A DNA stretch of 33,657 bases from CBIFWW01 sp966186435 (GCA_966186435.1 CBIFWW010000014.1:1-33657), one strand, 5' to 3'; positions 7,445 to 16,319 are shown, counted from the first letter of the stretch. Notes: generated by a model from the sequence alone, not told the origin. Numbers and translations are program-made.

Positions 7445-8662
7445 TTATGCTTTTAGTTTACGCATAACCAGGGTGGCATTGGTACCGCCGAAACCGAAGC
7501 TGTTGGACATCACGGTAGTGAGTTCACGCTCAGTTGATTTGGTGACGATGTTCAGGCCTTCAGCCTGTGGGTCCATCTCGTCGATATTGATGCTTGGGGC
7601 GATAAAGCCGTGTTCCAGCATCAGCAGGGAGTAGATAGCTTCCTGCACGCCAGCGGCACCCAGAGAGTGGCCGGTCATGGCTTTGGTGGCAGAGATAGCC
7701 GGGCTGTGGTCGCCAAACACTTCACGGATAGCACCCAGCTCTTTCACGTCCCCTACTGGAGTAGAAGTACCGTGGGAGTTCAGGTAGTCAACTGGTGCGT
7801 CCAGGTCAGCCATTGCCAGCTTCATGCAGCGTACTGCGCCTTCGCCTGATGGCGCAACCATGTCTGCGCCATCGGAGGTAGCACCGTAGCCTACTACTTC
7901 AGCGTAGATATGGGCGCCACGTGCCAGCGCGTGTTCCAGCTCTTCAACCACTACCATACCGCCGCCGCCTGCAATAATGAAACCATCACGGTTGGCGTCA
8001 TAGGTACGGGATGCTTTGTCTGGGGTGTCGTTAAATTTGGTGGACAGCGCGCCCATAGCATCAAATTCACAAGCCATTTCCCAGCACAGCTCTTCACCGC
8101 CGCCAGCAAACACCACATCCTGTTTGCCCAGTTGGATTTGCTCAACCGCGTTACCGATGCAGTGGGCTGAAGTGGCACAAGCGGAGCTAATGGAGTAGTT
8201 CACACCGTGGATTTTGAACGGGGTAGCCAGGCAAGCGGAAACCGCAGAGGCCATCGCTTTGGTGACCACGTAAGGGCCAACGGCTTTCAGGCCACGTGGG
8301 CTACGCATAGCGTCAGCACCAAATACCTGAGATTTAGAAGAACCACCGGAACCGGCAATCAGACCCACACGCGGGTTGTTCTGATACTGTTCTTCAGTCA
8401 ACCCAGAATCCTGTACGGCCTGCTGCATTGAAAGGAAAGCATAGATAGAGGCATCGTTCATGAAACGCAGTGCTTTGCGGTCGATGAGGCCAGTGATATC
8501 CAGTTTAACGTTGCCCCATACGTGGCTGCGCATCCCTGAATCTAGAAATTCTTGAGAGAAAGTAATTCCTGAGCGCCCTTCACGCAGAGATGCCAGGACT
8601 TCCTGCTGGTTATTACCGATGCTGGAGACGATGCCCAAGCCAGTAATCACTGCACGTTTCAT
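7445..8662 (-). CDS. fabB: 3-oxoacyl-[acyl-carrier-protein] synthase I
   Basis: The 405-residue protein is a condensing enzyme with the thiolase fold. Its catalytic triad is visible: Cys162 in SSACATSAHC, a histidine in HGTSTPVGD (about residue 297) and a histidine in TGHSLGAAG (about 332). FabB condenses malonyl-ACP with acyl-ACP in the cytoplasm and is required to elongate the cis-unsaturated intermediate made by FabA, so it sets unsaturated fatty-acid content. Length matches E. coli (406). The promoter holds a FabR palindrome and a FadR-type site, as in E. coli. It is divergent from mnmC and ends at a strong terminator. Confidence 0.98.
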   Translation of the reverse strand: MKRAVITGLGIVSSIGNNQQEVLASLREGRSGITFSQEFLDSGMRSHVWGNVKLDITGLIDRKALRFMNDASIYAFLSMQQAVQDSGLTEEQYQNNPRVGLIAGSGGSSKSQVFGADAMRSPRGLKAVGPYVVTKAMASAVSACLATPFKIHGVNYSISSACATSAHCIGNAVEQIQLGKQDVVFAGGGEELCWEMACEFDAMGALSTKFNDTPDKASRTYDANRDGFIIAGGGGMVVVEELEHALARGAHIYAEVVGYGATSDGADMVAPSGEGAVRCMKLAMADLDAPVDYLNSHGTSTPVGDVKELGAIREVFGDHSPAISATKAMTGHSLGAAGVQEAIYSLLMLEHGFIAPSINIDEMDPQAEGLNIVTKSTERELTTVMSNSFGFGGTNATLVMRKLKA

Positions 8663-8707
8663 TCAATACCTCTTCGACTGCATTTGGAATTAAAGATTTC
8701 GAGGGGC

Positions 8708-8736
8708 ACAATAGCGTACACTTGTACGCCGAACAA
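8708..8736 (-). promoter_or_regulatory. fabB promoter with embedded FabR operator
   Basis: On the minus strand, TTGTTC (8736-8731) and TATTGT (8713-8708) are spaced by 17 bases. The spacer is filled by the palindrome GCGTACA-CT-TGTACGC (8714-8729), which fits the FabR recognition pattern. Repressor binding there would block RNA polymerase. Confidence 0.75.
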
Positions 8737-8748
8737 GTCCGATCAGCC
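8732..8748 (-). promoter_or_regulatory. FadR-type activator site of fabB
   Basis: The minus strand reads CTGATCGGACTTGTT within this interval, resembling the FadR site known upstream of fabA/fabB in E. coli. It overlaps the -35 and lies just upstream, a position at which FadR activates fabB. A short tandem repeat (CCAATTAG twice) follows at 8747-8762. Confidence 0.65.
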
Positions 8749-8771
8749 AATTAGCCAATTAGCCACTAAAT

Positions 8772-8800
8772 TTGCACCCTCAGGCCCACATCGCTAAGAT
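8772..8800 (+). promoter_or_regulatory. Predicted mnmC promoter
   Basis: TTGCAC (8772-8777) and TAAGAT (8795-8800) are spaced by 17 bases. Both are moderate matches to the sigma-70 consensus. The predicted start is about 25 bases before the mnmC start codon. Confidence 0.4.
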
Positions 8801-8831
8801 CGTGGCACTGCCTGCCAGACGAGCAACTTAA

Positions 8832-10832
8832 GTGAAACATACCGCAATACAATCCGCCAACCTCAGCTTTAATGAAGACGGTACACCTGTATCCCGAGAA
8901 TTTGACGATGTGTACTTCTCTAATGATAACGGCCTTGAGGAAACTCGCTATGTTTTCCTCGCCGGAAATGGCATTCCCGCGCGCTGGGAAACCCACCCCC
9001 GCCGCCGATTTATCGTGGCGGAAAGCGGCTTTGGCACCGGGCTAAATTTCCTTACCTTGTGGCAGGCTTTCGATGAATTTGTTTCCAGCACGCCCCAGGC
9101 TACGCTTAAGCAACTGCATTTTATAAGCTTTGAGAAATTTCCATTAACCCGCGCCGATCTGGCTCTGGCTCATGGACACTGGCCGGAGCTGGCGGAGTAT
9201 GCCCGCCAATTGCAGGCCGCCTGGCCAGCCCATTTACCAGGCTGCCATCGTCTGGTTCTGGCCCAGGGCCGTGTTACCCTCGATCTGTGGCTGGGTGATA
9301 TTAATGACACCTTGTCGCAGCTGGATGACAGTACTAACCAGCAGGTGGATGCCTGGTTCCTTGATGGCTTTGCCCCCTCCAAAAACCCGGAGATGTGGAC
9401 GCCAAACCTGTTTAACGCCATGGCGCGGCTGGCTCGCCCCGGCGGTACGGTGGCCACCTTTACCTGTGCGGGCTTTGTGCGCCGGGGGTTACAAGAAGCG
9501 GGGTTCACTATGCGCAAGCAGAAAGGCTTTGGCCGCAAGCGCGAGATGTTAGTGGGCGAGCTACCACAGGCCATCGACACGCCTGCTACCACCCCCTGGT
9601 ATGCCCGCCCGGCCAGTGACACCCGCAGCGTCAGCATTATTGGCGGCGGCGTCGCCAGCGCCCTGCTCTCGCTGGCGCTAATCAACCGTGGCTGGCAGGT
9701 CACCCTCTATTGCCGGGATAACGCCCCGGCAGAGGGCGCTTCCGGCAATCGCCAAGGGGCGCTCTATCCGTTAATCAGCCATCACAACCCCGCGTTGACA
9801 GGTTTCTTTGGGGCCGCCTTTACTTTCGCCCGCCGCCTGTACGACAGCCTGCCGGTGCAGTACGACCATGACTGGTGCGGGGTAACCCAGTTAGGGTGGG
9901 ATGAGAAGAGCCAGGGCAAAATCGATAATATGCTGGCGCTGGCTTTACCGGATGAAATAGCCCAAGGACTGGATGTGCAGGCGGCTCAGCAAGCCTGTGG
10001 TGTTGCCACCGGCTGCGGCGGTATCACTTATCCTCTCGGCGGCTGGCTGTGCCCGGCCCAGCTCACGGCCGGGGCGATTGCACTGGCACAACAGCAGGGT
10101 TTACATGCCTATTACGGTGTGGAACTGGCGTCATTTACCCGTGAAGAAAACGGCTGGGCGTTGCAGTTTGCCGATGGGCAGACAACAACCTGCTCTGCTT
10201 TGGTGTTGGCAAACGGCCACGGCATTAGTGAATTCGAACAGACAGCCCATCTGCCGGTTTATCCAGTGTCCGGGCAAGTTAGCCACATTCCGGCAACCCG
10301 CGTCTTGGGGGAGCTACGCCAGGTGCTGTGTTATGACGGCTACCTGACACCAGTTAACCCCAACAACGGCCATCACTGCATTGGGGCCAGCTACCGCCGT
10401 GGCGAGACCGATACCGAGTATCGCGATGCCGATCAGCAAGCCAATCGCCAACGCCTGGTGGATTGTTTCCCGGATGAACAATGGCCCCTTAGCGTAGATG
10501 TGAGTGGCAATGAAGCCCGCTGCGGGGTGCGTTGCGCCAGCCGCGACCATCTGCCGGTGGTGGGGGCGGTGCCGGACTACGACGCTACTCTGGCCCAATA
10601 TGCCGCGCTTCATCAGCACCCAGAACTGGCGGCAAATGCGCCCTACTATCCGGATTTATTTGTGATGGGGGCGCTTGGCTCCCGCGGGCTGTGCAGCGCC
10701 CCGCTGGCAGCGGAGTTACTAGCCTCACAAATGAGTGGCGAACCATTACCGCTGGATAGCGAAACCCTGGCGGCCTTGAATCCAAACCGCATGTGGGTGC
10801 GTAAATTACTGAAGGGTAAACAGGTAAAATAG
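8832..10832 (+). CDS. mnmC: Bifunctional tRNA 5-methylaminomethyl-2-thiouridine synthase MnmC
   Basis: The 666-residue protein carries two fused enzymes. The N-terminal methyltransferase (MnmC2) has the SAM-binding ESGFGTG motif (64-70) and the conserved WFLDGFAPSKNPEMW with Asp178. The C-terminal FAD-dependent oxidoreductase (MnmC1) starts near 265 with the dinucleotide-binding GGGVAS (271-276). MnmC1 removes the carboxymethyl group from cmnm5(s2)U34 of tRNA, and MnmC2 methylates the product to mnm5(s2)U34, completing wobble-base modification for Lys, Glu, Gln, Arg and other tRNAs. The start codon is GTG, by alignment to E. coli MKHYSIQ; the ribosome binding site is weak. Length is nearly the E. 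coli value (668). It is divergent from fabB. Confidence 0.97.
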   Translation: MKHTAIQSANLSFNEDGTPVSREFDDVYFSNDNGLEETRYVFLAGNGIPARWETHPRRRFIVAESGFGTGLNFLTLWQAFDEFVSSTPQATLKQLHFISFEKFPLTRADLALAHGHWPELAEYARQLQAAWPAHLPGCHRLVLAQGRVTLDLWLGDINDTLSQLDDSTNQQVDAWFLDGFAPSKNPEMWTPNLFNAMARLARPGGTVATFTCAGFVRRGLQEAGFTMRKQKGFGRKREMLVGELPQAIDTPATTPWYARPASDTRSVSIIGGGVASALLSLALINRGWQVTLYCRDNAPAEGASGNRQGALYPLISHHNPALTGFFGAAFTFARRLYDSLPVQYDHDWCGVTQLGWDEKSQGKIDNMLALALPDEIAQGLDVQAAQQACGVATGCGGITYPLGGWLCPAQLTAGAIALAQQQGLHAYYGVELASFTREENGWALQFADGQTTTCSALVLANGHGISEFEQTAHLPVYPVSGQVSHIPATRVLGELRQVLCYDGYLTPVNPNNGHHCIGASYRRGETDTEYRDADQQANRQRLVDCFPDEQWPLSVDVSGNEARCGVRCASRDHLPVVGAVPDYDATLAQYAALHQHPELAANAPYYPDLFVMGALGSRGLCSAPLAAELLASQMSGEPLPLDSETLAALNPNRMWVRKLLKGKQVK

Positions 10833-10833
10833 C

Positions 10834-10862
10834 CGAAAAAAAGCCCGGAAATCTCCGGGCTT
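10834..10862 (-). terminator. Terminator between mnmC and yfcL
   Basis: A 9-bp stem (AAGCCCGGA at 10841-10849 with TCCGGGCTT at 10854-10862) has a 4-base loop and a seven-T run on the minus strand. It closes the minus-strand operon ending in yfcL. In the plus direction only two T residues follow, so it is weaker for mnmC. Confidence 0.8.
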
Positions 10863-10879
10863 GATGTCATGGGATGAGG

Positions 10880-11158
10880 TTATTTGGTTTTCGCCTGCTG
10901 ATACAAGGTGTCCCACATGCCCAGCACCAGGGCCTGATCACGGGGTGAAAGCTCACCCGCCTGGATGGCTTTATCCAAGCCTTTGGTGACCTGGGCATGG
11001 ACGGCTTCCGGGCTATGGTCATCGCCATGTTCCAGTTCAGCCACGGCTAGCGTCAGATGCCCACGCAGATAGCCACTGGCAAACAGTTCATCATCACTGG
11101 CGTGTTCCACCATATCGTCTATTAACGCCAGGATACGGCCTTCAAATTCGGCGATCAT
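10880..11158 (-). CDS. yfcL: YfcL family protein
   Basis: The 92-residue acidic protein equals YfcL of E. coli in length and carries the same N-terminal MIAEFE.RILALID and central SDDELFASGYLRGHLTLA blocks. No membrane segment or signal peptide is visible. Its function is unknown. GAGG lies 7-8 bases before the ATG. It follows epmC by 29 bases in the yfcA-epmC-yfcL unit and ends at a strong terminator. Confidence 0.9.
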   Translation of the reverse strand: MIAEFEGRILALIDDMVEHASDDELFASGYLRGHLTLAVAELEHGDDHSPEAVHAQVTKGLDKAIQAGELSPRDQALVLGMWDTLYQQAKTK

Positions 11159-11187
11159 CGTAATTCCTCATTGATATTGCATAGCAG

Positions 11188-11739
11188 TTAGTTCAGGTCT
11201 TCTGGCCACGGGAACAGGCTGGCTGCCAGCGGTGGCGTTTTATAATAATCCTGAAGGGCGGCAATCAGACGGGCGGGCCGTTCCGGGATGCCGTTCTCCA
11301 GGTAGTCCATCACCTGGGCATGCACCCGGCGCTGGAATTTAATCCGATCCGGCTCAAAATCGCCGTTCAGGTTGTCGCAGCTTACGTTGAAGGGGAAATC
11401 AGCCGCCACGCAGAACAGCCAGTCCAGGGCCTGTGGCTTAACTTCCACCTCTTCAAATTGGCATTGGGTTTGCAGATCGCGGCCATCGGGGCAATACCAG
11501 TAGCCAAAATCCACCAACTCACGGCGTGCTTTCCCGGCGATACACCAGTGAGAGATCTCGTGGATAGCGCTGGCATAAAAGCCGTGGGCAAAAACAATGC
11601 GGTGATAAGGTGCGTCACCATCAGCAGGAAGATAAATCGGTTCGTCGTCCCCTTTAATCAGACGGGTATTAAACTCATCAAAAAAACAGCCGTCGAAAAG
11701 GTCGATCATCTGCTGATAGTGGTGTTCAATGGTGCTCAT
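11188..11739 (-). CDS. epmC: Elongation factor P hydroxylase
   Basis: The 183-residue protein matches EpmC/YfcM (182 in E. coli). It has the HEISH motif (His60-Glu61-Ile-Ser-His64) that binds a non-haem metal, and the conserved GKARRELVDFGYWYCPDGRD. EpmC hydroxylates the C5 of the lysine in elongation factor P after EpmA and EpmB have attached beta-lysine, the last step of EF-P maturation. The open frame extends seven codons further upstream to 11760, but the ATG at 11739 aligns with the family and lies just two bases after the yfcA stop codon (TAA-cc-ATG), so the two are coupled. Confidence 0.95.
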   Translation of the reverse strand: MSTIEHHYQQMIDLFDGCFFDEFNTRLIKGDDEPIYLPADGDAPYHRIVFAHGFYASAIHEISHWCIAGKARRELVDFGYWYCPDGRDLQTQCQFEEVEVKPQALDWLFCVAADFPFNVSCDNLNGDFEPDRIKFQRRVHAQVMDYLENGIPERPARLIAALQDYYKTPPLAASLFPWPEDLN

Positions 11740-11741
11740 GG

Positions 11742-12551
11742 TTACATCCATCCAAGCCACTGCAAGAAGGCTTGCCCGTGGCTATCAAACAATAACTTCG
11801 CGCTCATCACCGCCGACACGATAACAATCATCGGGCGGATCAAACGCTGTCCTTTACTCAGTACCAGGCGGGACCCCATCCTGGCGCCAATAAACTGGCC
11901 GACTAGCATCACGAAGCCGGTCCCCCAAATCACCTTGCCGCCCAAGCTGAATAATAACAACCCGCCGAGGTTAGAAGTGGCGTTGAGCACTTTGGCATGG
12001 CCGGTGGCCTTGGCAAGGTTAAAACCGCAAAGCGTGACAAAGGCCAGCGCATAAAATGACCCGGCAGCCGGGCCAAAGAAGCCGTCATAAAAACCAACGC
12101 AGCCCCCGGCCACCAATGCAAACGGCAGGCCGTATAACCGGCGCTGGCGGTCTTCTGCCCCCAGTGCTGGCATCAATAAGAAGTAAAGCCCAATGCCGAT
12201 AACCAGCAATGGCAGGATCTGGCGCAGGATATCGGCTTTCACGTGTTGGACTAACAGCGCCCCCACCGTGGAGCCGATAAAAGTCATCAAAATATTGAGC
12301 CGCTGCTCTTTGAGATCCACCACTTTACGGCGGATAAAATAGAAGCTGGCGGAGAGTGAGCCACCGCAGGCCTGGAGTTTATTGGTAGCCAGCGCCTGGG
12401 CCGGGGACATCCCTACCGCCATCAATGCTGGAATAGTCAATAGCCCGCCGCCACCGGCGATGGAATCAATAAACCCGGCCAGGATTGCCACCAGAAATAA
12501 CACCGCCAACAAGGCTGGCGTGACTGAAAACCACTCCATGTAATTTGCCAT
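11742..12551 (-). CDS. yfcA: TauE/SafE family membrane transporter YfcA
   Basis: The 269-residue hydrophobic protein has about eight membrane segments in two repeats, each opening with a conserved glycine-rich block (GFIDSIAGGGGLLTIPAL near 27; GFYDGFFGPAAGSF near 153). These are signatures of the TauE/SafE (DUF81) family, whose studied members export sulphite or sulphoacetate; the substrate of YfcA is not known. Length equals that of E. coli YfcA. The start at 12551 is used, although the ATG four codons later is also possible, since neither has a strong ribosome binding site. It lies downstream of mepA and is coupled to epmC. Confidence 0.92.
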   Translation of the reverse strand: MANYMEWFSVTPALLAVLFLVAILAGFIDSIAGGGGLLTIPALMAVGMSPAQALATNKLQACGGSLSASFYFIRRKVVDLKEQRLNILMTFIGSTVGALLVQHVKADILRQILPLLVIGIGLYFLLMPALGAEDRQRRLYGLPFALVAGGCVGFYDGFFGPAAGSFYALAFVTLCGFNLAKATGHAKVLNATSNLGGLLLFSLGGKVIWGTGFVMLVGQFIGARMGSRLVLSKGQRLIRPMIVIVSAVMSAKLLFDSHGQAFLQWLGWM

Positions 12552-12611
12552 AATTTATGCCTGTTTTATGCCCGGTTTTCCCGGGCTTATACGTTGTAAG
12601 TTAAAGATTGA

Positions 12612-13436
12612 CTATTGAACCAAATGCTCATCCAGCAAGGCCTGGCAAGAAGGCGGCAGCGGCGGTGGTAATTTCTTCACCTGGCCACTCCCTGGTTTGG
12701 CTGGTTCGAACCAACTTTGTAACTCGGCACCACAGCCATCGCCCGGCGGTGGCGCAGGTTGGTCCTGGCACTCCAGGCTACCGGCCGGGCAACGCAGGCG
12801 CACATGCATATGGGCACGGTGACCAAACCACGGGCGCACCTTGTTCAGCCAGGCGCGGTCACTGCCCGCATCCAGGCACAGCTGCTGCTTAATGGCCGGG
12901 CTGACGAAGATACGAGTGACATCCTGATCCTGGGCCGCAGTTTTAATCAGCGTGTCCAACTGCGGCTGCCAGCGGTTAGGATTAACGCGCTTGCCATCCG
13001 CACTTACCAGATCCAGCGCCTGGGGTTTCAGTAACTGAGCCGGGGTCCAGCGCTGTTGGGGCAATTGGAGGAAGATATCCACATCGAGTCCTATCTGGTG
13101 GCTGGCGTGGCCGCTGCTAAAGCGCCCACCGGCGGCCATCCCCATATCGCCAATCAATAAGGTCCCCAACCCTTGATCGTGGGTTTCCCGCGCCAGGCGT
13201 TGAATAAACGCCAGCAAATCTGGGTGGCCGAAGAAGCGGCGCTGGTCGGTACGCATCACCTGATAATCATTGGACTCCAGCGGCAGCGGCTGGGCGCCCA
13301 CAATACAGCCATTGGCAAAAGCGCCAATGGATTGTGGGCTACCGGCCACCGGATGGGTGATGTTTTGCCATGGGGTTCCGGCTTGCGCCAGGGTGCTGGC
13401 CGCCAGGGCCAGCAATGCAAACAGTGACTTTTTCAT
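12612..13436 (-). CDS. mepA: Penicillin-insensitive murein DD-endopeptidase MepA
   Basis: The 274-residue protein starts with a signal peptide (MKKSLFALLALAASTLAQA, cleavage about residue 19-20) and is periplasmic. It belongs to the LAS metallopeptidases: zinc ligands His113 and Asp120 (in GHASHQIGLDVD) and His211 in the HMHVRL motif are all present. It cleaves the D-alanyl-meso-diaminopimelyl crosslinks of peptidoglycan. Length equals E. coli MepA. Its ATG lies two bases after the aroC stop codon, so it is coupled to aroC as in E. coli. Confidence 0.96.
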   Translation of the reverse strand: MKKSLFALLALAASTLAQAGTPWQNITHPVAGSPQSIGAFANGCIVGAQPLPLESNDYQVMRTDQRRFFGHPDLLAFIQRLARETHDQGLGTLLIGDMGMAAGGRFSSGHASHQIGLDVDIFLQLPQQRWTPAQLLKPQALDLVSADGKRVNPNRWQPQLDTLIKTAAQDQDVTRIFVSPAIKQQLCLDAGSDRAWLNKVRPWFGHRAHMHVRLRCPAGSLECQDQPAPPPGDGCGAELQSWFEPAKPGSGQVKKLPPPLPPSCQALLDEHLVQ

Positions 13437-13438
13437 GG

Positions 13439-14524
13439 TTACCAGCGTGGGATTGAAGTGGTCACGTCAGCGTTTTGCCCGCGCTGGCGCAACAGGTGGT
13501 CCATTAACACGATAGCCAGCATCGCCTCAGCAATTGGCACTGCACGGATACCTACGCAAGGGTCATGGCGGCCACGGGTGATCATTTCCACCTCTTCCCC
13601 AACGCGGTTAATGGTGCGGCCCGGGACGGTAATACTGGAAGTGGGTTTAAGCGCAATATTGGCGATAATTTGCTGGCCGCTGCTGATGCCACCCAAAATG
13701 CCACCGGCGTGGTTGCTCTGGAACCCGTCTTTGGTGATTTCATCCCGGTTCTGGCTACCGCGCAGATTGACCACACCGAAGCCATCACCAATTTCCACGC
13801 CTTTGACGGCGTTGATGCTCATCATGGCATGGGCAATATCCGCATCCAGGCGGTCAAACACTGGCTCACCTAACCCCACAGGCACCCGATCCGCCACCAC
13901 AGTAACTTTCGCGCCGATGGAATCACCCTCTTTTTTCAGGGCGCGCATCAGTTCGTCCAGGGCATCGATTTTGTCTGGGTCCGGGCAGAAGAATGGGTTT
14001 TGCTCAACCTGATCCCAATTTTTGATTTCCAGCGGAATGTCGCCCATTTGAGTCAAGCAACCGCGAATGACTACACCGAATTTCTCCGCCAAATACTTTT
14101 TGGCAATCGCCCCTGCGGCCACACGCATGGCGGTTTCACGGGCAGAAGAACGGCCGCCGCCGCGATAGTCGCGCAGCCCGTATTTTTGTTCGTAGGTGTA
14201 ATCAGCATGACCAGGGCGGAAGACGTCTTTAATCGCGCCATAATCCTGGGAACGTTGATCGGTGTTTTCGATCAGCAGACCGATGCTGGTACCGGTGGTG
14301 ACGCCTTCAAACACGCCAGAAAGAATTTTGACCTGGTCTGGCTCGCGGCGCTGGGTGGTATAACGAGACGTACCCGGACGGCGGCGGTCGAGATCGTGCT
14401 GTATATCCGCTTCGCTAATGGCAATACCCGGTGGGACGCCGTCAATAATACAGCCGAGGGCGATTCCATGGGATTCACCAAAGGTAGTTACCCGAAAAAG
14501 TTGTCCAATTGTGTTCCCTGCCAT
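13439..14524 (-). CDS. aroC: Chorismate synthase
   Basis: The 361-residue protein contains the three chorismate synthase signatures: FGESHG near residue 14, the RPGTSRYTTQRREPDQV and GRSSARETAMRVAAGA blocks that bind reduced FMN, and the C-terminal GRHDPCVGIRAVPIAEAM. It converts 5-enolpyruvylshikimate 3-phosphate to chorismate, the branch point to aromatic amino acids, folate and quinones. I chose the ATG at 14524, preceded by AAGGAG at 5 bases; a GTG directly before it is in frame but not needed. A hairpin with a T-run separates it from prmB upstream. Confidence 0.98.
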   Translation of the reverse strand: MAGNTIGQLFRVTTFGESHGIALGCIIDGVPPGIAISEADIQHDLDRRRPGTSRYTTQRREPDQVKILSGVFEGVTTGTSIGLLIENTDQRSQDYGAIKDVFRPGHADYTYEQKYGLRDYRGGGRSSARETAMRVAAGAIAKKYLAEKFGVVIRGCLTQMGDIPLEIKNWDQVEQNPFFCPDPDKIDALDELMRALKKEGDSIGAKVTVVADRVPVGLGEPVFDRLDADIAHAMMSINAVKGVEIGDGFGVVNLRGSQNRDEITKDGFQSNHAGGILGGISSGQQIIANIALKPTSSITVPGRTINRVGEEVEMITRGRHDPCVGIRAVPIAEAMLAIVLMDHLLRQRGQNADVTTSIPRW

Positions 14525-14561
14525 CACGGCTCCTTACCATTGTCATCGTTTTAGGGAGAAA

Positions 14562-14586
14562 TGAAAACGGGGGTGGTTAGCCCCCG
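14562..14586 (-). terminator. Terminator or attenuator between prmB and aroC
   Basis: A 6-bp stem CGGGGG (14568-14573) with CCCCCG (14581-14586) has a 7-base loop and is followed on the minus strand by TTTT. It sits 12 bases after prmB and may reduce read-through into aroC. Confidence 0.6.
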
Positions 14587-14597
14587 CGCTGCACGGA

Positions 14598-15530
14598 TTA
14601 ATCTTTATAGATACTGAAACGTTCCTGGGCAGCAATCAGCTGATCTTTGGTCAGCATAAACACGCCATCGCCACCGTTATCGAACTCGATCCAGGTGAAT
14701 GGCACGTCCGGGTATTGGTCGATAAGGTGAACCATGCTGTTACCCACTTCACAAATCAGCACGCCGCCATCGGCCAAGTAATCCGGGGAGCACCCCAGGA
14801 TACGACGGGCCAGTTTCAGGCCATCGCTACCGGCAGCCAGGCCCAGCTCTGGCTCGAAGTGGTATTCACTCGGCAGATCGGACATGTCTTCTTCATCCAC
14901 GTAAGGTGGGTTGGTAACGATGATATCGTATTGGGTTTTCGGCAGGTCACGGAACAAATCGGAACAGATCGGAGTGACATTGTATTCCATCCCGTGCTCT
15001 TCAATATTGCGCTCGGTAACCGCCAGGGCATCCGAAGAGATATCCACCGCATCCACTTCGGCTTCCGGGAAGGCGTAAGCGCAGGCGATGGCGATACAGC
15101 CACTGCCAGTACACATATCCAGGATATGAGCAGGTTGGTGACCGATTAAGCCATCAAAGTGGCTGTTGATCAATTCACCGATAGGCGAGCGTGGTACCAG
15201 CACACGTTCATCTACATAGAATTCATGGCCGCAGAACCAGGCTTTATTGGTCAGGTAGGCTACCGGGATACGGTCATTTACCCGGCGGATCACGCGCTCA
15301 ACGATGCGGTGGCGTTCGCTGGACGTCAGGCGGCAGGCGCGCATATCTTCAGGAATATCGAGCGGCAGGTAAAGAGTCGGCAGTACCAGCTGAACGGCTT
15401 CATCCCACGGGTTATCGGTACCGTGACCATACCACACGTTTGCCGCACTGAAACGGCTGACAGCCCAACGCAGCATGTCCTGAATGGTATGCAGCTCATT
15501 GACTGCTTCATCAATAAAAATTTTATCCAC
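14598..15530 (-). CDS. prmB: 50S ribosomal protein L3 glutamine methyltransferase
   Basis: The 310-residue protein equals E. coli PrmB in length. It has an N-terminal helical substrate-binding region, then the Rossmann-fold methyltransferase with ILDMCTGSGCIAIACA (SAM-binding) and the NPPY motif in IIVTNPPYVDEEDM. It N5-methylates a glutamine of ribosomal protein L3. The start is GTG at 15530: it aligns with MDKIF of the family and has GGAGGG at ideal spacing. The open frame continues upstream to an ATG at 15608, but those 26 codons have no counterpart. It is divergent from smrB and upstream of aroC. Confidence 0.96.
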   Translation of the reverse strand: MDKIFIDEAVNELHTIQDMLRWAVSRFSAANVWYGHGTDNPWDEAVQLVLPTLYLPLDIPEDMRACRLTSSERHRIVERVIRRVNDRIPVAYLTNKAWFCGHEFYVDERVLVPRSPIGELINSHFDGLIGHQPAHILDMCTGSGCIAIACAYAFPEAEVDAVDISSDALAVTERNIEEHGMEYNVTPICSDLFRDLPKTQYDIIVTNPPYVDEEDMSDLPSEYHFEPELGLAAGSDGLKLARRILGCSPDYLADGGVLICEVGNSMVHLIDQYPDVPFTWIEFDNGGDGVFMLTKDQLIAAQERFSIYKD

Positions 15531-15701
15531 ATTGCCCTCCGCAGGCCTTTCGCGCTGATTAACTCGGCGGCTAGTTTGCCATGATCCCCACCACAAATCA
15601 GCAGGCAAGGGGTAAACCAGAGGGGGAAATACGCCTTTTATTTATTCGCGTGAAAAAATACGGGTAAACTGGCCCCAGAGTTTAAGGAATTTGAGACCGC
15701 A

Positions 15702-16253
15702 ATGAAGAAAAAACCAGCGTTAACTAGCGAGGAACAAACCCTGTTTCGGGATTTGATGGCCGGTACCCGTCGTATTACTCACGACACGATTGTCCATAAG
15801 CCACTGCGTAAAAAGTTAAGCGTGATCCCGGAGAAGCGCCTGATTCAGGAGCAGGCCGATGCCAGTCATTATTTTTCTGACGAGTTCCAGCCCCTGCTCT
15901 CCTCCGAAGGCCCTACCCGCTATGTTCGTGAAGGGGTAAGCCATTTCGAACTAAAAAAACTGCGCCGCGGTGACTACTCTCCGGAGCTGTTTCTCGATTT
16001 ACATGGGCTGACCCAACAACAGGCCAAACAGGAGCTGGGGGCACTGATTGCCGCCTGCCGCCGGGAGCACGTATTCTGTGCCTGTGTGATGCACGGCCAC
16101 GGCAAGCATGTGCTAAAGCAGCAAACCCCGCTGTGGCTAGCCCAGCATCCCCATGTGATGGCGTTCCATCAGGCCCCGAAAGAGTACGGCGGCGATGCGG
16201 CTGTCCTGGTGTTGATTGAAGTGGAAGAGTGGCAACCGCCGAAGTTTCTATAG
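15702..16253 (+). CDS. smrB: Ribosome rescue endonuclease SmrB
   Basis: The 183-residue protein matches SmrB/YfcN in length and sequence. The C-terminal Smr domain shows the DLHG motif (Asp99-Leu-His101) and HGHGKHVL (131-138). SmrB binds collided ribosomes and cuts the mRNA between them so that stalled ribosomes can be rescued. AAGGAAT lies upstream of the ATG, and a weak -10-like TAAACT is at 15665-15670. It is divergent from prmB and convergent with sixA. Confidence 0.96.
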   Translation: MKKKPALTSEEQTLFRDLMAGTRRITHDTIVHKPLRKKLSVIPEKRLIQEQADASHYFSDEFQPLLSSEGPTRYVREGVSHFELKKLRRGDYSPELFLDLHGLTQQQAKQELGALIAACRREHVFCACVMHGHGKHVLKQQTPLWLAQHPHVMAFHQAPKEYGGDAAVLVLIEVEEWQPPKFL

Positions 16254-16274
16254 CCATGCCCAAATGACAGCCAT

Positions 16275-16303
16275 AAAAAAAGAGCCACGAGAGGCTCTTT
16301 TTT
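16275..16303. terminator. Bidirectional terminator between smrB and sixA
   Basis: AGAGCC (16281-16286) pairs with GGCTCT (16293-16298); the stem is preceded by an A-run and followed by a T-run. It can terminate both convergent genes. Confidence 0.88.
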
Positions 16304-16319
16304 ACAATTATGACGCTGA

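Noticed and set aside
12569..12587. Hairpin between mepA and yfcA taken as a terminator
   Set aside because: GCCCGG/CCGGGC forms a short stem, but no T-run follows on the minus strand and the genes are on the same strand in a conserved unit.
14525..14527. GTG start for aroC one codon upstream
   Set aside because: The next ATG fits the family N-terminus MAGNTIGQ and has the better spacing to AAGGAG.
15531..15608. N-terminal extension of prmB to an upstream ATG
   Set aside because: The 26 extra residues have no family counterpart, while GTG at 15530 has GGAGGG at ideal distance and gives exactly 310 residues.
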